DNA from: Sulfurospirillum diekertiae
GTDB taxonomy: Bacteria; Campylobacterota; Campylobacteria; Campylobacterales; Sulfurospirillaceae
Direction of reading: 5' to 3'
Length of the DNA stretch: 64,000 nucleotides
NCBI RefSeq assembly: GCF_011769985.2
Contig: NZ_CP039734.2
Location: 1,674,001-1,738,000, forward strand
The notes under the pieces were generated by a model. The model was not told where the DNA came from and ran no database searches. It saw only the letters and a program-made list of their open reading frames with translations. Shown piece after piece: positions 54,390 through 63,017 of the stretch; within the stretch, counting starts at the first letter, position 1; each line of letters opens with the position of its first letter. A program made the position numbers and the translations under genes.

Positions 54390-56000
54390 TTAAGACTTAA
54401 ATTGATTCAATTTTTCATTGAGATTCTCTGCCAATTTTGAGAGGTGATCTGCCGCTGCAGCGATCTCTTCAACACTTCTGGCATTCTCACTAGTCAAGAC
54501 ATTAATATTGGAAACCATTGTAACGATTCTATCCGTATCACTCGCAATTCGAATGGAATTTGCCGCACTGGTTGTGACAGAGGTAACACTCTCTTCCATC
54601 ACACCGGTCGTTCCCACTATCGTCTCTTCAACACCTGTTGAAACATCGGCAAGACGTCTGATATTTTTCGCATTGCGACCCATTTGCTCCGAAGAGTCCA
54701 CGATAGACTGAACAATGACATTGATGGTCGCATTAATCTCCGTCAATGAATTTTGGGTTCGCTCCGCAAGTTTACGGACTTCATCCGCAACAACCGCAAA
54801 ACCTCGTCCATGTTCCCCTGCACGGGCTGCTTCAATGGCAGCGTTCAGCGCCAAAAGATTGGTTTGATCGGCAATATCTGAAATAACTGTCAAGATTTGC
54901 TTGACTTGTTCGGCATCACTGCTCATCTGCTCCAATTTAGAAGCCAGCGCTGTTTCAGCTTCACTCGCAAGTCCTACTTCATTGCGAAGGCTTACCACTT
55001 CATTTTTAGCATTATCGAGTCTTTGACCGGCATCGGTAATACTTTTTTTCATCGCTTCTGAGAGCATCGCTGTCTCTTGCACGAAAGTTTTAATCGTTGC
55101 AATCTCCTGAATGGTATTTTCAACAATCGTCGTACTCTTTTCAGCATTGCGCCCTATTTGCATGCTGGTAGTGCTCAACTCATGCGATACGGAAGCATTT
55201 TCGCTTGAAGAGTTTTTCGCATCCACAATGGTTTGCTCTAATGTGGTAATTAAGATATTAAAGCTATCTGATATGTCTTTGAGCTCATTCTTTTTCTCAT
55301 AATGTATTCTAAATTTGAGCTCTTTATGTTGAACAAAAGAGACCACACTATCGCGGATAATATGCACCCCTTGGATGATATTGCGACGAATCGTCAGTCC
55401 GAATAACAAAAGAGCCACAGCAGAAGCTATCGCAATGACAACCATCATAATAGCCGCACTATTTTTCACATCGGAAGCATGATTGGCTGATACTTTTGCA
55501 AGTTCAAAATTGAACTTCATATGCTCTTCAAATGCCTGAGTAAAATTCGTAATCACCTCTGTACTATTGGCAAGAAGCGTATTTAAATCAGAGTGATTAT
55601 TTGCTCTTGAAAGAGTAATGATCTGTTTAAGAAGCACATTGTAGGCTTCCACCGCTTTATGATCTTTGTCTAAAAATTCTTTATCTTTATCATCAGAGAT
55701 AAACGCATCATAGCTCTTAAGCGCCTCATTCAATTTTTGGTTGAGTGCTTGCATATTGGCTTCAACTTTATCCATTCCTGCTATATCTGTTTGCGAGATA
55801 TGTTGCCAAATAGCAAGTCTTAATCTATATGCAATCTGCATTGATTCATCAAGCACGAAAACACTCGGAAGTGTATTGACATTGCTGTAATTTGTCTCTG
55901 CATAAACTTGCTCCATTTTCGTAAAGCTAATTCCGAAAATCGTACATGTAGCGAGAATTGCAACGGCAAGCATCACTAAAAGTTGTTTTGAAATACTCAT
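54390..56000 (-). CDS. Methyl-accepting chemotaxis protein (tandem copy A)
   Basis: The 536-residue chemoreceptor has a membrane helix (about 8-28), an all-helical periplasmic sensor (about 30-185), a second helix (about 186-205), HAMP and a signalling domain with [20 protein letters not shown]. From about residue 225 to the end it is nearly identical to the adjacent 56188 gene, while the sensor halves differ (here [20 protein letters not shown]). This is a tandem duplication with diverged input and conserved output. The upstream 45 bases are also alike in the two genes. Confidence 0.94.
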   Translation of the reverse strand: MSISKQLLVMLAVAILATCTIFGISFTKMEQVYAETNYSNVNTLPSVFVLDESMQIAYRLRLAIWQHISQTDIAGMDKVEANMQALNQKLNEALKSYDAFISDDKDKEFLDKDHKAVEAYNVLLKQIITLSRANNHSDLNTLLANSTEVITNFTQAFEEHMKFNFELAKVSANHASDVKNSAAIMMVVIAIASAVALLLFGLTIRRNIIQGVHIIRDSVVSFVQHKELKFRIHYEKKNELKDISDSFNILITTLEQTIVDAKNSSSENASVSHELSTTSMQIGRNAEKSTTIVENTIQEIATIKTFVQETAMLSEAMKKSITDAGQRLDNAKNEVVSLRNEVGLASEAETALASKLEQMSSDAEQVKQILTVISDIADQTNLLALNAAIEAARAGEHGRGFAVVADEVRKLAERTQNSLTEINATINVIVQSIVDSSEQMGRNAKNIRRLADVSTGVEETIVGTTGVMEESVTSVTTSAANSIRIASDTDRIVTMVSNINVLTSENARSVEEIAAAADHLSKLAENLNEKLNQFKS

Positions 56001-56029
56001 GATAAACTCCTTTTTGGTTTCTTAAAAGA

Positions 56030-56063
56030 ATCATAACGCTCTGGTGTTGCAAATGCGTTATAT
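56030..56063 (-). promoter_or_regulatory. Shared promoter-like box upstream of chemoreceptor A
   Basis: On the minus strand ATATAACGC (56055-56063) precedes TATGAT (56030-56035) with 20 bases between ATAACG and TATGAT. The box is 55 bases from the start codon, as for the neighbouring copy. Confidence 0.5.
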
Positions 56064-56085
56064 TTATAAAAGTAATAAAAATTAT

Positions 56086-56097
56086 TTTACATGTAAA
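56086..56097. repeat. TTTACATGTAAA palindrome between tandem chemoreceptors
   Basis: Perfect copy about 86 bases upstream of chemoreceptor A and beyond its promoter-like box. Confidence 0.95.
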
Positions 56098-56187
56098 GAT
56101 TTTAAGAGGATTAGTGGTACATAATGAAAAGGATTTGGAGACTAAAGAAGGAGAAAAGCATGTTAAGTGTCTTCTCCTCAAAAGCAG

Positions 56188-57798
56188 TTAAGACTTAAAT
56201 TGATTCAACTTTTCATTAAGATTTTCAGCCAATTTAGAGAGATGATCGGCTGCTGAGGCAATCTCTTCAACACTTCTGGCATTTTCGCTGGTGAGTGAAT
56301 TAATGTTTGTCACCATAGAGATAATTCGATCGGTATCACTCGCGATTCGAATCGAATTTTCAGCACTCGTTGTGACAGAAACGACACTCTCTTGCATCAC
56401 ACTGCTTGTCCCAAGAATGGTCTCTTCAACGCCCGTCGAAACATCGGAAAGACGTCTGATATTTTTCGCATTGCGCCCCATTTGCTCCGAAGAGTCCACG
56501 ATGGATTGAACGATGACATTGATGGTTGCATTGATCTCGGTCAGTGAGTTTTGGGTTCGCTCTGCAAGTTTACGAACTTCATCCGCAACAACGGCAAAGC
56601 CTCGTCCATGTTCTCCAGCACGGGCTGCTTCAATGGCGGCATTCAGCGCAAGTAAATTGGTTTGATCTGCAATATCTGAAATGACGGTGAGGATTTGTTT
56701 GACTTGCTCGGCATCACTGCTCATCTGCTCTAGTTTTTGAGCTAAAGCTGTTTCTGCTTCACTGGCAAGTCCTACTTCATTGCGAAGCGTAATGACTTCA
56801 TTTTTGGCATTATCCAGCCTTTGACCGGCATCGGTAATACTTTTTTTCATCGCTTCTGAAAGGGTGGCAGTCTCTTGCACGAAAGTTTTAATCGTTGCAA
56901 TTTCCTGAATAGTATTTTCAACAATCGTCGTACTCCTTGTAGCATTGCGCCCTATTTGCATACTGGTGGAACTGAGTTCATGCGATACGGAAGCATTTTC
57001 AGTCGATGATTGTTTAGCATCAACAATGGTTTGCTCCAGTGTGGTGACTAAGGCATTAAAACTATCAACAATTTCCTTAAATTCATTCTTTTTCTCATAG
57101 GTGATTCTAAATGTTAACATTTTATTCTTCACAAACGAGACCATGCTATCACGGATAATATGCACACCTTGAAGAATATTGCGACGAATCATAATGCTGG
57201 TAATAATCACCAAACCAGCCACCAATAATGAAAGCCCTATCATCAGTGCACTGGCATTATCTTTTGTATTGGAAGCTTCAAGTGCTTTTGTTTCAGCCAA
57301 CTCTTTATTGTAATTCATATGAATGCGCAGCGTATCTCCAACGGTCGCTAAAAATGGCCTCTTCGCAAATGCGAGCGTTCGTGCTTCTTCTTTTTTATTG
57401 GCTTTTGAGAGTGCTAAAAACTGATCTAACAAGGCGTTGTATTGGTTTAAGATTTCTTTGTCTTTTTCATAAAGCTCTTTATCTTTTGCATTCGATAAAT
57501 ACTCAGAATATGATGCAACTTTTTTGTCTAATAAATCTCTGACTTCTTTAATCATCGCAGCGGACTCATCCATTGATTTTTGATCCGTTGCGGAGAGAAA
57601 CTCAAACGCATAAACGCGAAGGTAGTAATAATCCTCCATCATGCCATTGACAATTAAAATACTCGGTATGACATTCACATTGCCATAATTTGTATTGGTA
57701 TAAACTTCACCCATTTTATAAAAGCTGATAGCAAAAACGGAACCAATGCCTATAATCGCAATTGTAAGCATGACAATAAGCTGCTTTGCAATATTCAT
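56188..57798 (-). CDS. Methyl-accepting chemotaxis protein (tandem copy B)
   Basis: This 536-residue paralogue of the 54390 gene has the same length and domain order. The sensor half ([20 protein letters not shown]) is divergent, whereas HAMP and the signalling domain, including [20 protein letters not shown] and the C-terminus [14 protein letters not shown], are nearly the same. The two receptors probably feed one signalling array with different ligands or sensor partners. It is preceded by the same ATATAACGC box at the same distance. Confidence 0.94.
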   Translation of the reverse strand: MNIAKQLIVMLTIAIIGIGSVFAISFYKMGEVYTNTNYGNVNVIPSILIVNGMMEDYYYLRVYAFEFLSATDQKSMDESAAMIKEVRDLLDKKVASYSEYLSNAKDKELYEKDKEILNQYNALLDQFLALSKANKKEEARTLAFAKRPFLATVGDTLRIHMNYNKELAETKALEASNTKDNASALMIGLSLLVAGLVIITSIMIRRNILQGVHIIRDSMVSFVKNKMLTFRITYEKKNEFKEIVDSFNALVTTLEQTIVDAKQSSTENASVSHELSSTSMQIGRNATRSTTIVENTIQEIATIKTFVQETATLSEAMKKSITDAGQRLDNAKNEVITLRNEVGLASEAETALAQKLEQMSSDAEQVKQILTVISDIADQTNLLALNAAIEAARAGEHGRGFAVVADEVRKLAERTQNSLTEINATINVIVQSIVDSSEQMGRNAKNIRRLSDVSTGVEETILGTSSVMQESVVSVTTSAENSIRIASDTDRIISMVTNINSLTSENARSVEEIASAADHLSKLAENLNEKLNQFKS

Positions 57799-57827
57799 GA
57801 TAACCCCTTTTTAGTTTCTTATGGGGC

Positions 57828-57861
57828 ATCATAACTATCAAGTGTTGTAAAGGCGTTATAT
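57828..57861 (-). promoter_or_regulatory. Shared promoter-like box upstream of chemoreceptor B
   Basis: ATATAACGC (57853-57861) and TATGAT (57828-57833) on the minus strand have the same 20-base spacing and the same 55-base distance to the ATG as in chemoreceptor A. Confidence 0.5.
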
Positions 57862-57918
57862 TGGGTATAGAGAATGTCACATCACTTTAAAATCATAAAA
57901 TGACTCTCGGCGCAAACC

Positions 57919-57930
57919 TTTACATGTAAA
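57919..57930. repeat. TTTACATGTAAA palindrome, 3 nt after the AraC-gene stop
   Basis: Perfect copy three bases beyond the stop codon at 57934. Confidence 0.95.
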
Positions 57931-57933
57931 GAT

Positions 57934-58833
57934 TTACAAAGCTTTACCTTGTCGTTTTGCATCACTTTTAGGTGGCATGCCATACATGCGTGTGTACTCT
58001 CTGCTAAATTGTGATGGGCTGGCGTAACCCACTTGAAACGAAGCGGTAGCGGCATCGACATGTTGGCTTAAAAGTAGTTTTCGCGCCATTTGAAGGCGTA
58101 CTTTTTTTTGGTATTGAATCGGTGTTAATGTCGTCACATTTTTAAAATGTCGATGAAACAATGAGTTACTCATGCCAAGACTATGTGCCATTTCGCTAAT
58201 ACGCAATGGCTCTTCAAAATGGGTATTGATCTGATGAATCGCTTGCATAATGCGGTATGCGTGGCTTCCCATCGTCGCAAACTGTTTAATAAACATCTGA
58301 GGATGATGGTCCAATAAACGGTACAAAACCTCTTTAACAATCAGCGGAGACAAGGTTGCAATCATTTTTGGATGTTTCAAAAGAGAAACCAACCGAATGA
58401 GTGCGTCTAAAAGCGCTTCATCCATCTCTCCCATCACCAAAGCGCAGTCACATTTTTTTGTGCAGGGCTGCATAAAAGCATCACCACTTTCTTGCACCAC
58501 TTCCATCATTTCATCTAAGCTAAAAGTCAGTTTTAGTGCTAAATACGGCGCTTCTTTACTTGCCTCAATGATCTTACCACTGAGTGGTAAATGTACCGAA
58601 GAGATCATATAAGTGGACGCATCATACGTATAAATTTGTTCCGCCAAATGCACTTCCTTAACACCTCTTGCAATAAAATAGATCGAAGGTTCGCTCATCG
58701 AACAGGCAAACTCAGAGCTTTTGGAAACTTTTGAAAGACTAAGAGAGGTAATGTCTGTTTGCACCGTACCCTCTTCGGGTAAAAGAGACTCTAAGAGTTG
58801 AATCAATTCATTTTTTTTAGCAGAGCTGTCCAT
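57934..58833 (-). CDS. AraC-family transcription regulator
   Basis: The 299-residue regulator has an N-terminal cupin-like AraC_N domain (about 20-180, FIARGVKEVHLAEQIYTYDA) and a C-terminal double helix-turn-helix domain (about 195-290, RISEMAHSLGMSNSLFHRHF and AATASFQVGYASPSQFSREY). A cysteine cluster, PCTKKCDC near 124, might sense redox state or metal. It is divergent from a flavin-reductase-like gene across 132 bases; this pairing is common for YqhC-like regulators controlling reductases. A palindrome lies on each side of the gene. Confidence 0.93.
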   Translation of the reverse strand: MDSSAKKNELIQLLESLLPEEGTVQTDITSLSLSKVSKSSEFACSMSEPSIYFIARGVKEVHLAEQIYTYDASTYMISSVHLPLSGKIIEASKEAPYLALKLTFSLDEMMEVVQESGDAFMQPCTKKCDCALVMGEMDEALLDALIRLVSLLKHPKMIATLSPLIVKEVLYRLLDHHPQMFIKQFATMGSHAYRIMQAIHQINTHFEEPLRISEMAHSLGMSNSLFHRHFKNVTTLTPIQYQKKVRLQMARKLLLSQHVDAATASFQVGYASPSQFSREYTRMYGMPPKSDAKRQGKAL

Positions 58834-58841
58834 CTGTTTCC

Positions 58842-58853
58842 TTTACATGTAAA
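58842..58853. repeat. TTTACATGTAAA palindrome before the AraC gene
   Basis: Perfect copy running into GGAAACAG and the ATG of the AraC gene. Confidence 0.95.
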
Positions 58854-58965
58854 AGTGAATTGTACAGTAATAGGCAATAAATGTGTCTAAATTATCTATC
58901 TACTTTATCAACACTTACGTTACAATTCGATCAACAAGTACCAAAAATAGAGGAGATAAAAGTAT

Positions 58966-59607
58966 ATGAACGTAGTAGCGATCAATGGAAGCCCTAATAA
59001 AAATGGCAACACGGCACAGTTAATTGATACGATTGCACAAGAATTGGCCAAAGAAAATATTTCAACAGAGGTCTTGCACATCGGCAATAAAACTATTCGA
59101 GGCTGTTTTGGCTGTGGTGGCTGTGCAAAAAATCAAGATGAGCGTTGTATCGCCAAAGATGATGCGCATGTTAATGAGTACATCCAAAAGATGAAAGAAG
59201 CCGATGGTATCATCCTTGGAACACCCGTTCACTGGGCAGGTATTGCAGGAACGATGAAGTCCTTTTTGGATCGCGCATTTTACGTCTCTTCTGCCAATGG
59301 CAATCTCTTTCGCCATAAAGTAGGAGCCAGCATCGTAGCCGTACGTCGATCAGGCGGTGTCAGCACTTTTGATGCGATGAATCACTATCTTACCTATGCT
59401 GAGATGATTATGCCAACAACGAACTACTGGAATGTTGCGCACGGAAGAGTTCCAGGAGAGGTTCATGAGGATTTGGAAGGGATGCAAATTGCACGCGTTT
59501 TAGGAAAAAATATGGCATTCACCCTTAAAATGGTTCAAAATGCCAAGGAAAACAACGTACCTTTCCCAGAACAAGAAGCTAAAATTATGACTAATTTCGT
59601 ACGCTAA
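58966..59607 (+). CDS. Flavodoxin-fold NAD(P)H-dependent oxidoreductase
   Basis: The 213-residue FMN reductase-family protein begins MNVVAINGSPNKNGNTAQLI, the FMN phosphate loop. It carries a CFGCGGCAKNQDERCIAKDD cysteine cluster like iron-sulfur flavoproteins, plus LGTPVHWAGIAGTMKSFLDR and RRSGGVSTFDAMNHYL. It likely reduces quinones, nitro compounds or metals, and is probably controlled by the divergent AraC regulator. AGGAG lies upstream of the ATG and a TACAAT box at 58921-58926. Confidence 0.9.
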   Translation: MNVVAINGSPNKNGNTAQLIDTIAQELAKENISTEVLHIGNKTIRGCFGCGGCAKNQDERCIAKDDAHVNEYIQKMKEADGIILGTPVHWAGIAGTMKSFLDRAFYVSSANGNLFRHKVGASIVAVRRSGGVSTFDAMNHYLTYAEMIMPTTNYWNVAHGRVPGEVHEDLEGMQIARVLGKNMAFTLKMVQNAKENNVPFPEQEAKIMTNFVR

Positions 59608-59610
59608 ATT

Positions 59611-59622
59611 TTTACATGTAAA
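59611..59622. repeat. TTTACATGTAAA palindrome, 3 nt after a stop and before a terminator
   Basis: Perfect copy between the flavoprotein stop and the shared terminator hairpin. Confidence 0.95.
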
Positions 59623-59624
59623 AC

Positions 59625-59648
59625 CCCTAAGGCTCTTTTGCCTTAGGG
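59625..59648. terminator. Bidirectional terminator between convergent genes
   Basis: CCCTAAGGC and GCCTTAGGG form a perfect 9-bp stem with a six-base loop; GTTTTAC follows on the minus strand. Confidence 0.85.
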
Positions 59649-59659
59649 AATGGCGTCGT

Positions 59660-60247
59660 TTACTTCCGCATACTTCGCATAAACTGTGAAAAACGTGAAC
59701 GCCTTGTAAGAACCGTTGGGAAGTTTGGATCACTCGCATGTCTCACATCTTCAATGGAATAAACCGCTTGTGGGTTATAGTGCAAAATAAGCGGTGTAAT
59801 GACTTTAATACTCGAGCGTTTTATCAGCGTAAAAATGATGTTCACAGCACCCATATTTCCCTCAGCATCCACTACTGTGACACTGTAACCAAGATCACGT
59901 AAAACGGTAACTAAGGCATGCGAATCCCTCTTCGTAATAATACGCACCACCACCATGCCAAGCGCTAAACGATTTTCAATAAACATCCCAATGTAATTTC
60001 CCAGTGAAAACCCAAGTGCATAGGCAATATAATTGATAGGATTGGTCAGGTTTTCCATAACTTTAGAGATGGCCAAAAGCCAGATTGTGACTTCAAAAAA
60101 TCCCAAAATTGGCGCCCATAATCGAAGCCCTTTGGAGACAAAAATGATACGAAGCGTACCAATGCTGACATCGCAAATCCGTGCGAATGCAATTAAAACT
60201 GGTATGCCATACAAGGCAAACCACTCTTGATGGAGTATCTCGCTCAT
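59660..60247 (-). CDS. DUF2179 (UPF0316-type) membrane protein
   Basis: The 195-residue protein has three hydrophobic N-terminal segments (about 10-105, ARICDVSIGTLRIIFVSKGL and INYIAYALGFSLGNYIGMFI) and a soluble C-terminal DUF2179 domain (RDSHALVTVLRDLGYSVTVV, IIFTLIKRSSIKVI). Members of the family are widespread and uncharacterised; the soluble domain binds an adenine-type ligand in some structures. It converges on the flavoprotein gene at a shared terminator. Confidence 0.88.
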   Translation of the reverse strand: MSEILHQEWFALYGIPVLIAFARICDVSIGTLRIIFVSKGLRLWAPILGFFEVTIWLLAISKVMENLTNPINYIAYALGFSLGNYIGMFIENRLALGMVVVRIITKRDSHALVTVLRDLGYSVTVVDAEGNMGAVNIIFTLIKRSSIKVITPLILHYNPQAVYSIEDVRHASDPNFPTVLTRRSRFSQFMRSMRK

Positions 60248-60399
60248 TTGATGACCTTATCGTTGAACTCTTTTTTTTCATTATAACACCTCCTGATTAA
60301 ACCTGCCCTATTTTAAGAATTTTCAAAAAATGCTGTAACCAAAATATGATACAATCATCTCGGTAATGAACTATAAATGAAAGACTAAATGAGAAATAA

Positions 60400-60489
60400 A
60401 TGTTTTTAAAACAGAGTTTGATATATTTTTTTTGTCAAAGTATGATCTACACGACTCTCTTTTTGAGTTCTGTCCATGAAACTCTATAA
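60400..60489 (+). CDS. Possible 29-residue leader peptide
   Basis: A short frame encodes MFLKQSLIYFFCQSMIYTTL followed by FLSSVHETL, hydrophobic in the middle. GAGAAAT lies just before its ATG, and its stop overlaps the diguanylate-cyclase start by 14 bases. The cyclase has no obvious ribosome site of its own, so translation may be coupled through this leader. It could also be a chance frame. Confidence 0.35.
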   Translation: MFLKQSLIYFFCQSMIYTTLFLSSVHETL

Positions 60490-61948
60490 TAAAATTCTCA
60501 TCCTCACCATTACTCAGTTATTGGCTATTTTTATTTTTGGTATCTACCAAATCCAAACATTGTATCTCACACAACAAAAAGCCTTTGACCACAAAACACT
60601 GATTCAAACAGAAATGGTGCAAACACGTTTTGAAGAGATGCTCCAAAATTTACAAAAATCAGCCAAAATTTTAATGAATTCGCAAGAAGTAACAACGGGT
60701 ATTATCAGTAATGACACCGATCTACTTTTTAATTGGGGCAAACTTTTTTTATCATCCCCGAGTGATAAAATACATTTTATGAATTTGAAAGGCACGGTCA
60801 TCAGTAGAGGCGAAGCAGAATACAGCTTTGGCGATGATGTTTCCAAAACATTTTATTTTCAACAAGTCTTACACAACGATACTTTTTTGGGCATTGATAT
60901 CATTGATAACCAAGAGTGCCTTGTTTTTGCGTCTCGTATTAAACAATACGGTAAAAAACCTATTGGCATCATTTGTGTTGCCATCGCTATTGATCAAGCC
61001 CTCTTAAATAAAATGGTTGAGGGAACCAATATGAGCATTACCTACCATTCAGCTTATCAAGATATTTCAACTACGCATAGTCAAAAACTGTTTAATACTT
61101 CCACACTTCATGTCAGCCTTCAAACATTAGGTGTTCAAGAGGCAACCTTTCATATAGGGTTAACTTCAGAAGAAGAGCTGAGTGCCCTTAAAGAAACCCG
61201 TACCAATTTTTTACTCAGTATTGCGCTCGCTTTTGTGCTTCTCTTTATTGCGCTTCACATCGTTTTATTAAAACATCTCAAGGATTATGAAAATTTAACC
61301 CACTTGCTCATTGACTTTTATGAAGATCACATTTCCATCAAAGAGGTCATTACCCGAACACAAAAAGTGATTTTTGATCACACAGCACCAGAAGTTAAAA
61401 AGATTGCGGAAGCACTTTTTAAAATGAGCCAAAAAATAGCAGATACCCAAGATGAACTTGAAGCACTCAGCACGACCGATCAACTCACCTCTCTTGCCAA
61501 CAGACGCAAACTAGAAGAGTGCCTAAATCAAAAACTAAAAGAGGCAAACAGAGGTGTCCATTTTTCTATTATTATGCTTGATATTGATCGTTTCAAAACA
61601 ATCAACGACACGTATGGACATGAAATTGGCGATCATGTTTTACTGCATTTATCCCATACAATGTACCATGCAATGCGTGTAAGCGACATCGTTGGCAGAT
61701 GGGGTGGCGAAGAATTTTTACTCATCCTGCCTGAAACGTCTCTGCAAGGAGCGATCATTTTAGCCGAAGGGTTGTGTGCAAAAATTGCGGAGCTGCATTT
61801 TGAACACTATCCTCAGTCCGTAACCATTAGTTTAGGTGTTGCAACCTATCATGAAGATGACACATCCAATACCATTTTAAATCGAGCTGATACTGCACTT
61901 TACAAAGCAAAAAACAGTGGAAGGAACAGGGTGGAATATGAAGATTAA
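60476..61948 (+). CDS. Membrane diguanylate cyclase
   Basis: The 490-residue protein has a membrane helix (about 5-25), a periplasmic Cache-like sensor (about 28-250), a second helix (about 252-270), a coiled linker and a GGDEF domain (about 330-490). The active site is GRWGGEEFLLILPE, with an RxxD inhibitory site five residues upstream (RVSD). LTSLANRRKLEECL and DIDRFKTINDTYGHEIGDHV are intact, so it should make cyclic-di-GMP. It overlaps the following PhnD-like gene by 11 bases. Confidence 0.93.
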   Translation: MKLYNKILILTITQLLAIFIFGIYQIQTLYLTQQKAFDHKTLIQTEMVQTRFEEMLQNLQKSAKILMNSQEVTTGIISNDTDLLFNWGKLFLSSPSDKIHFMNLKGTVISRGEAEYSFGDDVSKTFYFQQVLHNDTFLGIDIIDNQECLVFASRIKQYGKKPIGIICVAIAIDQALLNKMVEGTNMSITYHSAYQDISTTHSQKLFNTSTLHVSLQTLGVQEATFHIGLTSEEELSALKETRTNFLLSIALAFVLLFIALHIVLLKHLKDYENLTHLLIDFYEDHISIKEVITRTQKVIFDHTAPEVKKIAEALFKMSQKIADTQDELEALSTTDQLTSLANRRKLEECLNQKLKEANRGVHFSIIMLDIDRFKTINDTYGHEIGDHVLLHLSHTMYHAMRVSDIVGRWGGEEFLLILPETSLQGAIILAEGLCAKIAELHFEHYPQSVTISLGVATYHEDDTSNTILNRADTALYKAKNSGRNRVEYED

Positions 61949-62753
61949 AATAATCGTACTCCTTTTAATCTGGCTATGTAGCACGATCATAGCCCAAGAC
62001 AAGCTCGTATTTGGCGTCAATCCGTATCGCAATCCTGAAGAGCTTCGAGAACTGTACAGTGAACTGATCACGTACTTGGAGAAATCTTTAAACAAAGAGA
62101 TTGTCTTTGTTATTTCTAAAGATTACGATCACCTGGTGAGTTTGATTGAGAATGGATCGGTCGATATCGCTTCTGTTTCTCCGAAACTTTTTGCTACATT
62201 ACGCCACAATGTACCCAATACTCACTATTTGGCAACGCTTGAAATGATCAATGAAAATGGACAAAAAGAGAGTTCTTACCAAGGATTGATTGTTACAAGA
62301 GCTGATAGTTCTATTGTAACACTCCATGATTTAAGAGGGAAAAGATTTGGCTTTACGGATGTAAGTTCAACTTCGGGGTATGTATACCCACGTTTTCTTA
62401 TGAAGCAACAAGGTGTCGATCCACTGCATGATTTAAGCCAAACCTACATGCTTAAAAAACATACGAAAGTGCTACAAGCCCTTTTAGAAAAATCGATTGA
62501 TGCGGGGGCGGTTGCAAGTGGCGCATATTATAATTTATCAACCGAAGAACAAAATAAAATTCGTATCTTGGCAACAACGGAAGAGATACCACTGGATGTC
62601 ATGATTGCTTCTTCAAAGCTAAATCCAGCTTTTGTAGATCAAATCCAACAGCTCCTCATGCACTTTTCATCACACCAGACCAAAAATGATGCTATCGTTG
62701 GATTTACTCAAAAACCGTTAACGTTATACGATCGGCTCAATACCCTAGAGTAA
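61938..62753 (+). CDS. PhnD/SsuA-type periplasmic binding protein
   Basis: The 271-residue exported protein is read from ATG 61938 (MKIKIIVLLLIWLCSTIIAQ, a signal peptide). The mature part has the phosphate/phosphonate-binding family layout: LVFGVNPYRNPEELRELYSE, GSVDIASVSPKLFATLRHNV, LRGKRFGFTDVSSTSGYVYP and DAGAVASGAYYNL. It overlaps the diguanylate-cyclase gene, and no permease or ATPase follows. It more likely delivers a ligand signal to the cyclase's periplasmic domain than feeds a transporter; this is inference. Confidence 0.9.
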   Translation: MKIKIIVLLLIWLCSTIIAQDKLVFGVNPYRNPEELRELYSELITYLEKSLNKEIVFVISKDYDHLVSLIENGSVDIASVSPKLFATLRHNVPNTHYLATLEMINENGQKESSYQGLIVTRADSSIVTLHDLRGKRFGFTDVSSTSGYVYPRFLMKQQGVDPLHDLSQTYMLKKHTKVLQALLEKSIDAGAVASGAYYNLSTEEQNKIRILATTEEIPLDVMIASSKLNPAFVDQIQQLLMHFSSHQTKNDAIVGFTQKPLTLYDRLNTLE

Positions 62754-62755
62754 AT

Positions 62756-62953
62756 TTAGAGAATAATTTCTTTCACACGCCCTACTTCGCCACTCTCCAA
62801 GCGCACTTTAATGCCATGAGGATGGTTGGCAGAATTGGTCAGAATATCTTTGACCACACCCAATGTCAGCTTGCCACTGCGTTGATCTTCTTTTAAAACG
62901 ATCTGCACTTTCACACCTTTTTGAATGTTACTGCGAATCTGTCCTGCACTCAT
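62756..62953 (-). CDS. YwbE-family small protein
   Basis: The 65-residue protein matches the YwbE/DUF2196 family over its whole length: GQIRSNIQKGVKVQIVLKED, KLTLGVVKDILTNSANHPHG and IKVRLESGEVGRVKEIIL. It is a small beta-barrel of unknown function. The start is preceded by AAAGGAGACTT, directly following a palindrome copy. It ends three bases from the convergent PhnD-like gene. Confidence 0.92.
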   Translation of the reverse strand: MSAGQIRSNIQKGVKVQIVLKEDQRSGKLTLGVVKDILTNSANHPHGIKVRLESGEVGRVKEIIL

Positions 62954-62962
62954 AAGTCTCCT

Positions 62963-62974
62963 TTACATGTAAAA
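62963..62974. repeat. TTTACATGTAAA palindrome before ywbE
   Basis: Perfect copy running into GGAGACTT and the ywbE ATG. Confidence 0.95.
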
Positions 62975-63003
62975 GAGTATTGTACCCTATTGCGCATTTT
63001 TTC

Positions 63004-63015
63004 TTTACATGTAAA
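63004..63015. repeat. TTTACATGTAAA palindrome, 2 nt after the recQ stop
   Basis: Perfect copy two bases beyond the recQ stop codon; only 29 bases separate it from the pre-ywbE copy. Confidence 0.95.
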
Positions 63016-63017
63016 GC

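Noticed and set aside
54390..57798. Long open frames on the opposite strand of the chemoreceptors
   Set aside because: They mirror the repetitive helical coding sequence and have no conserved protein character.
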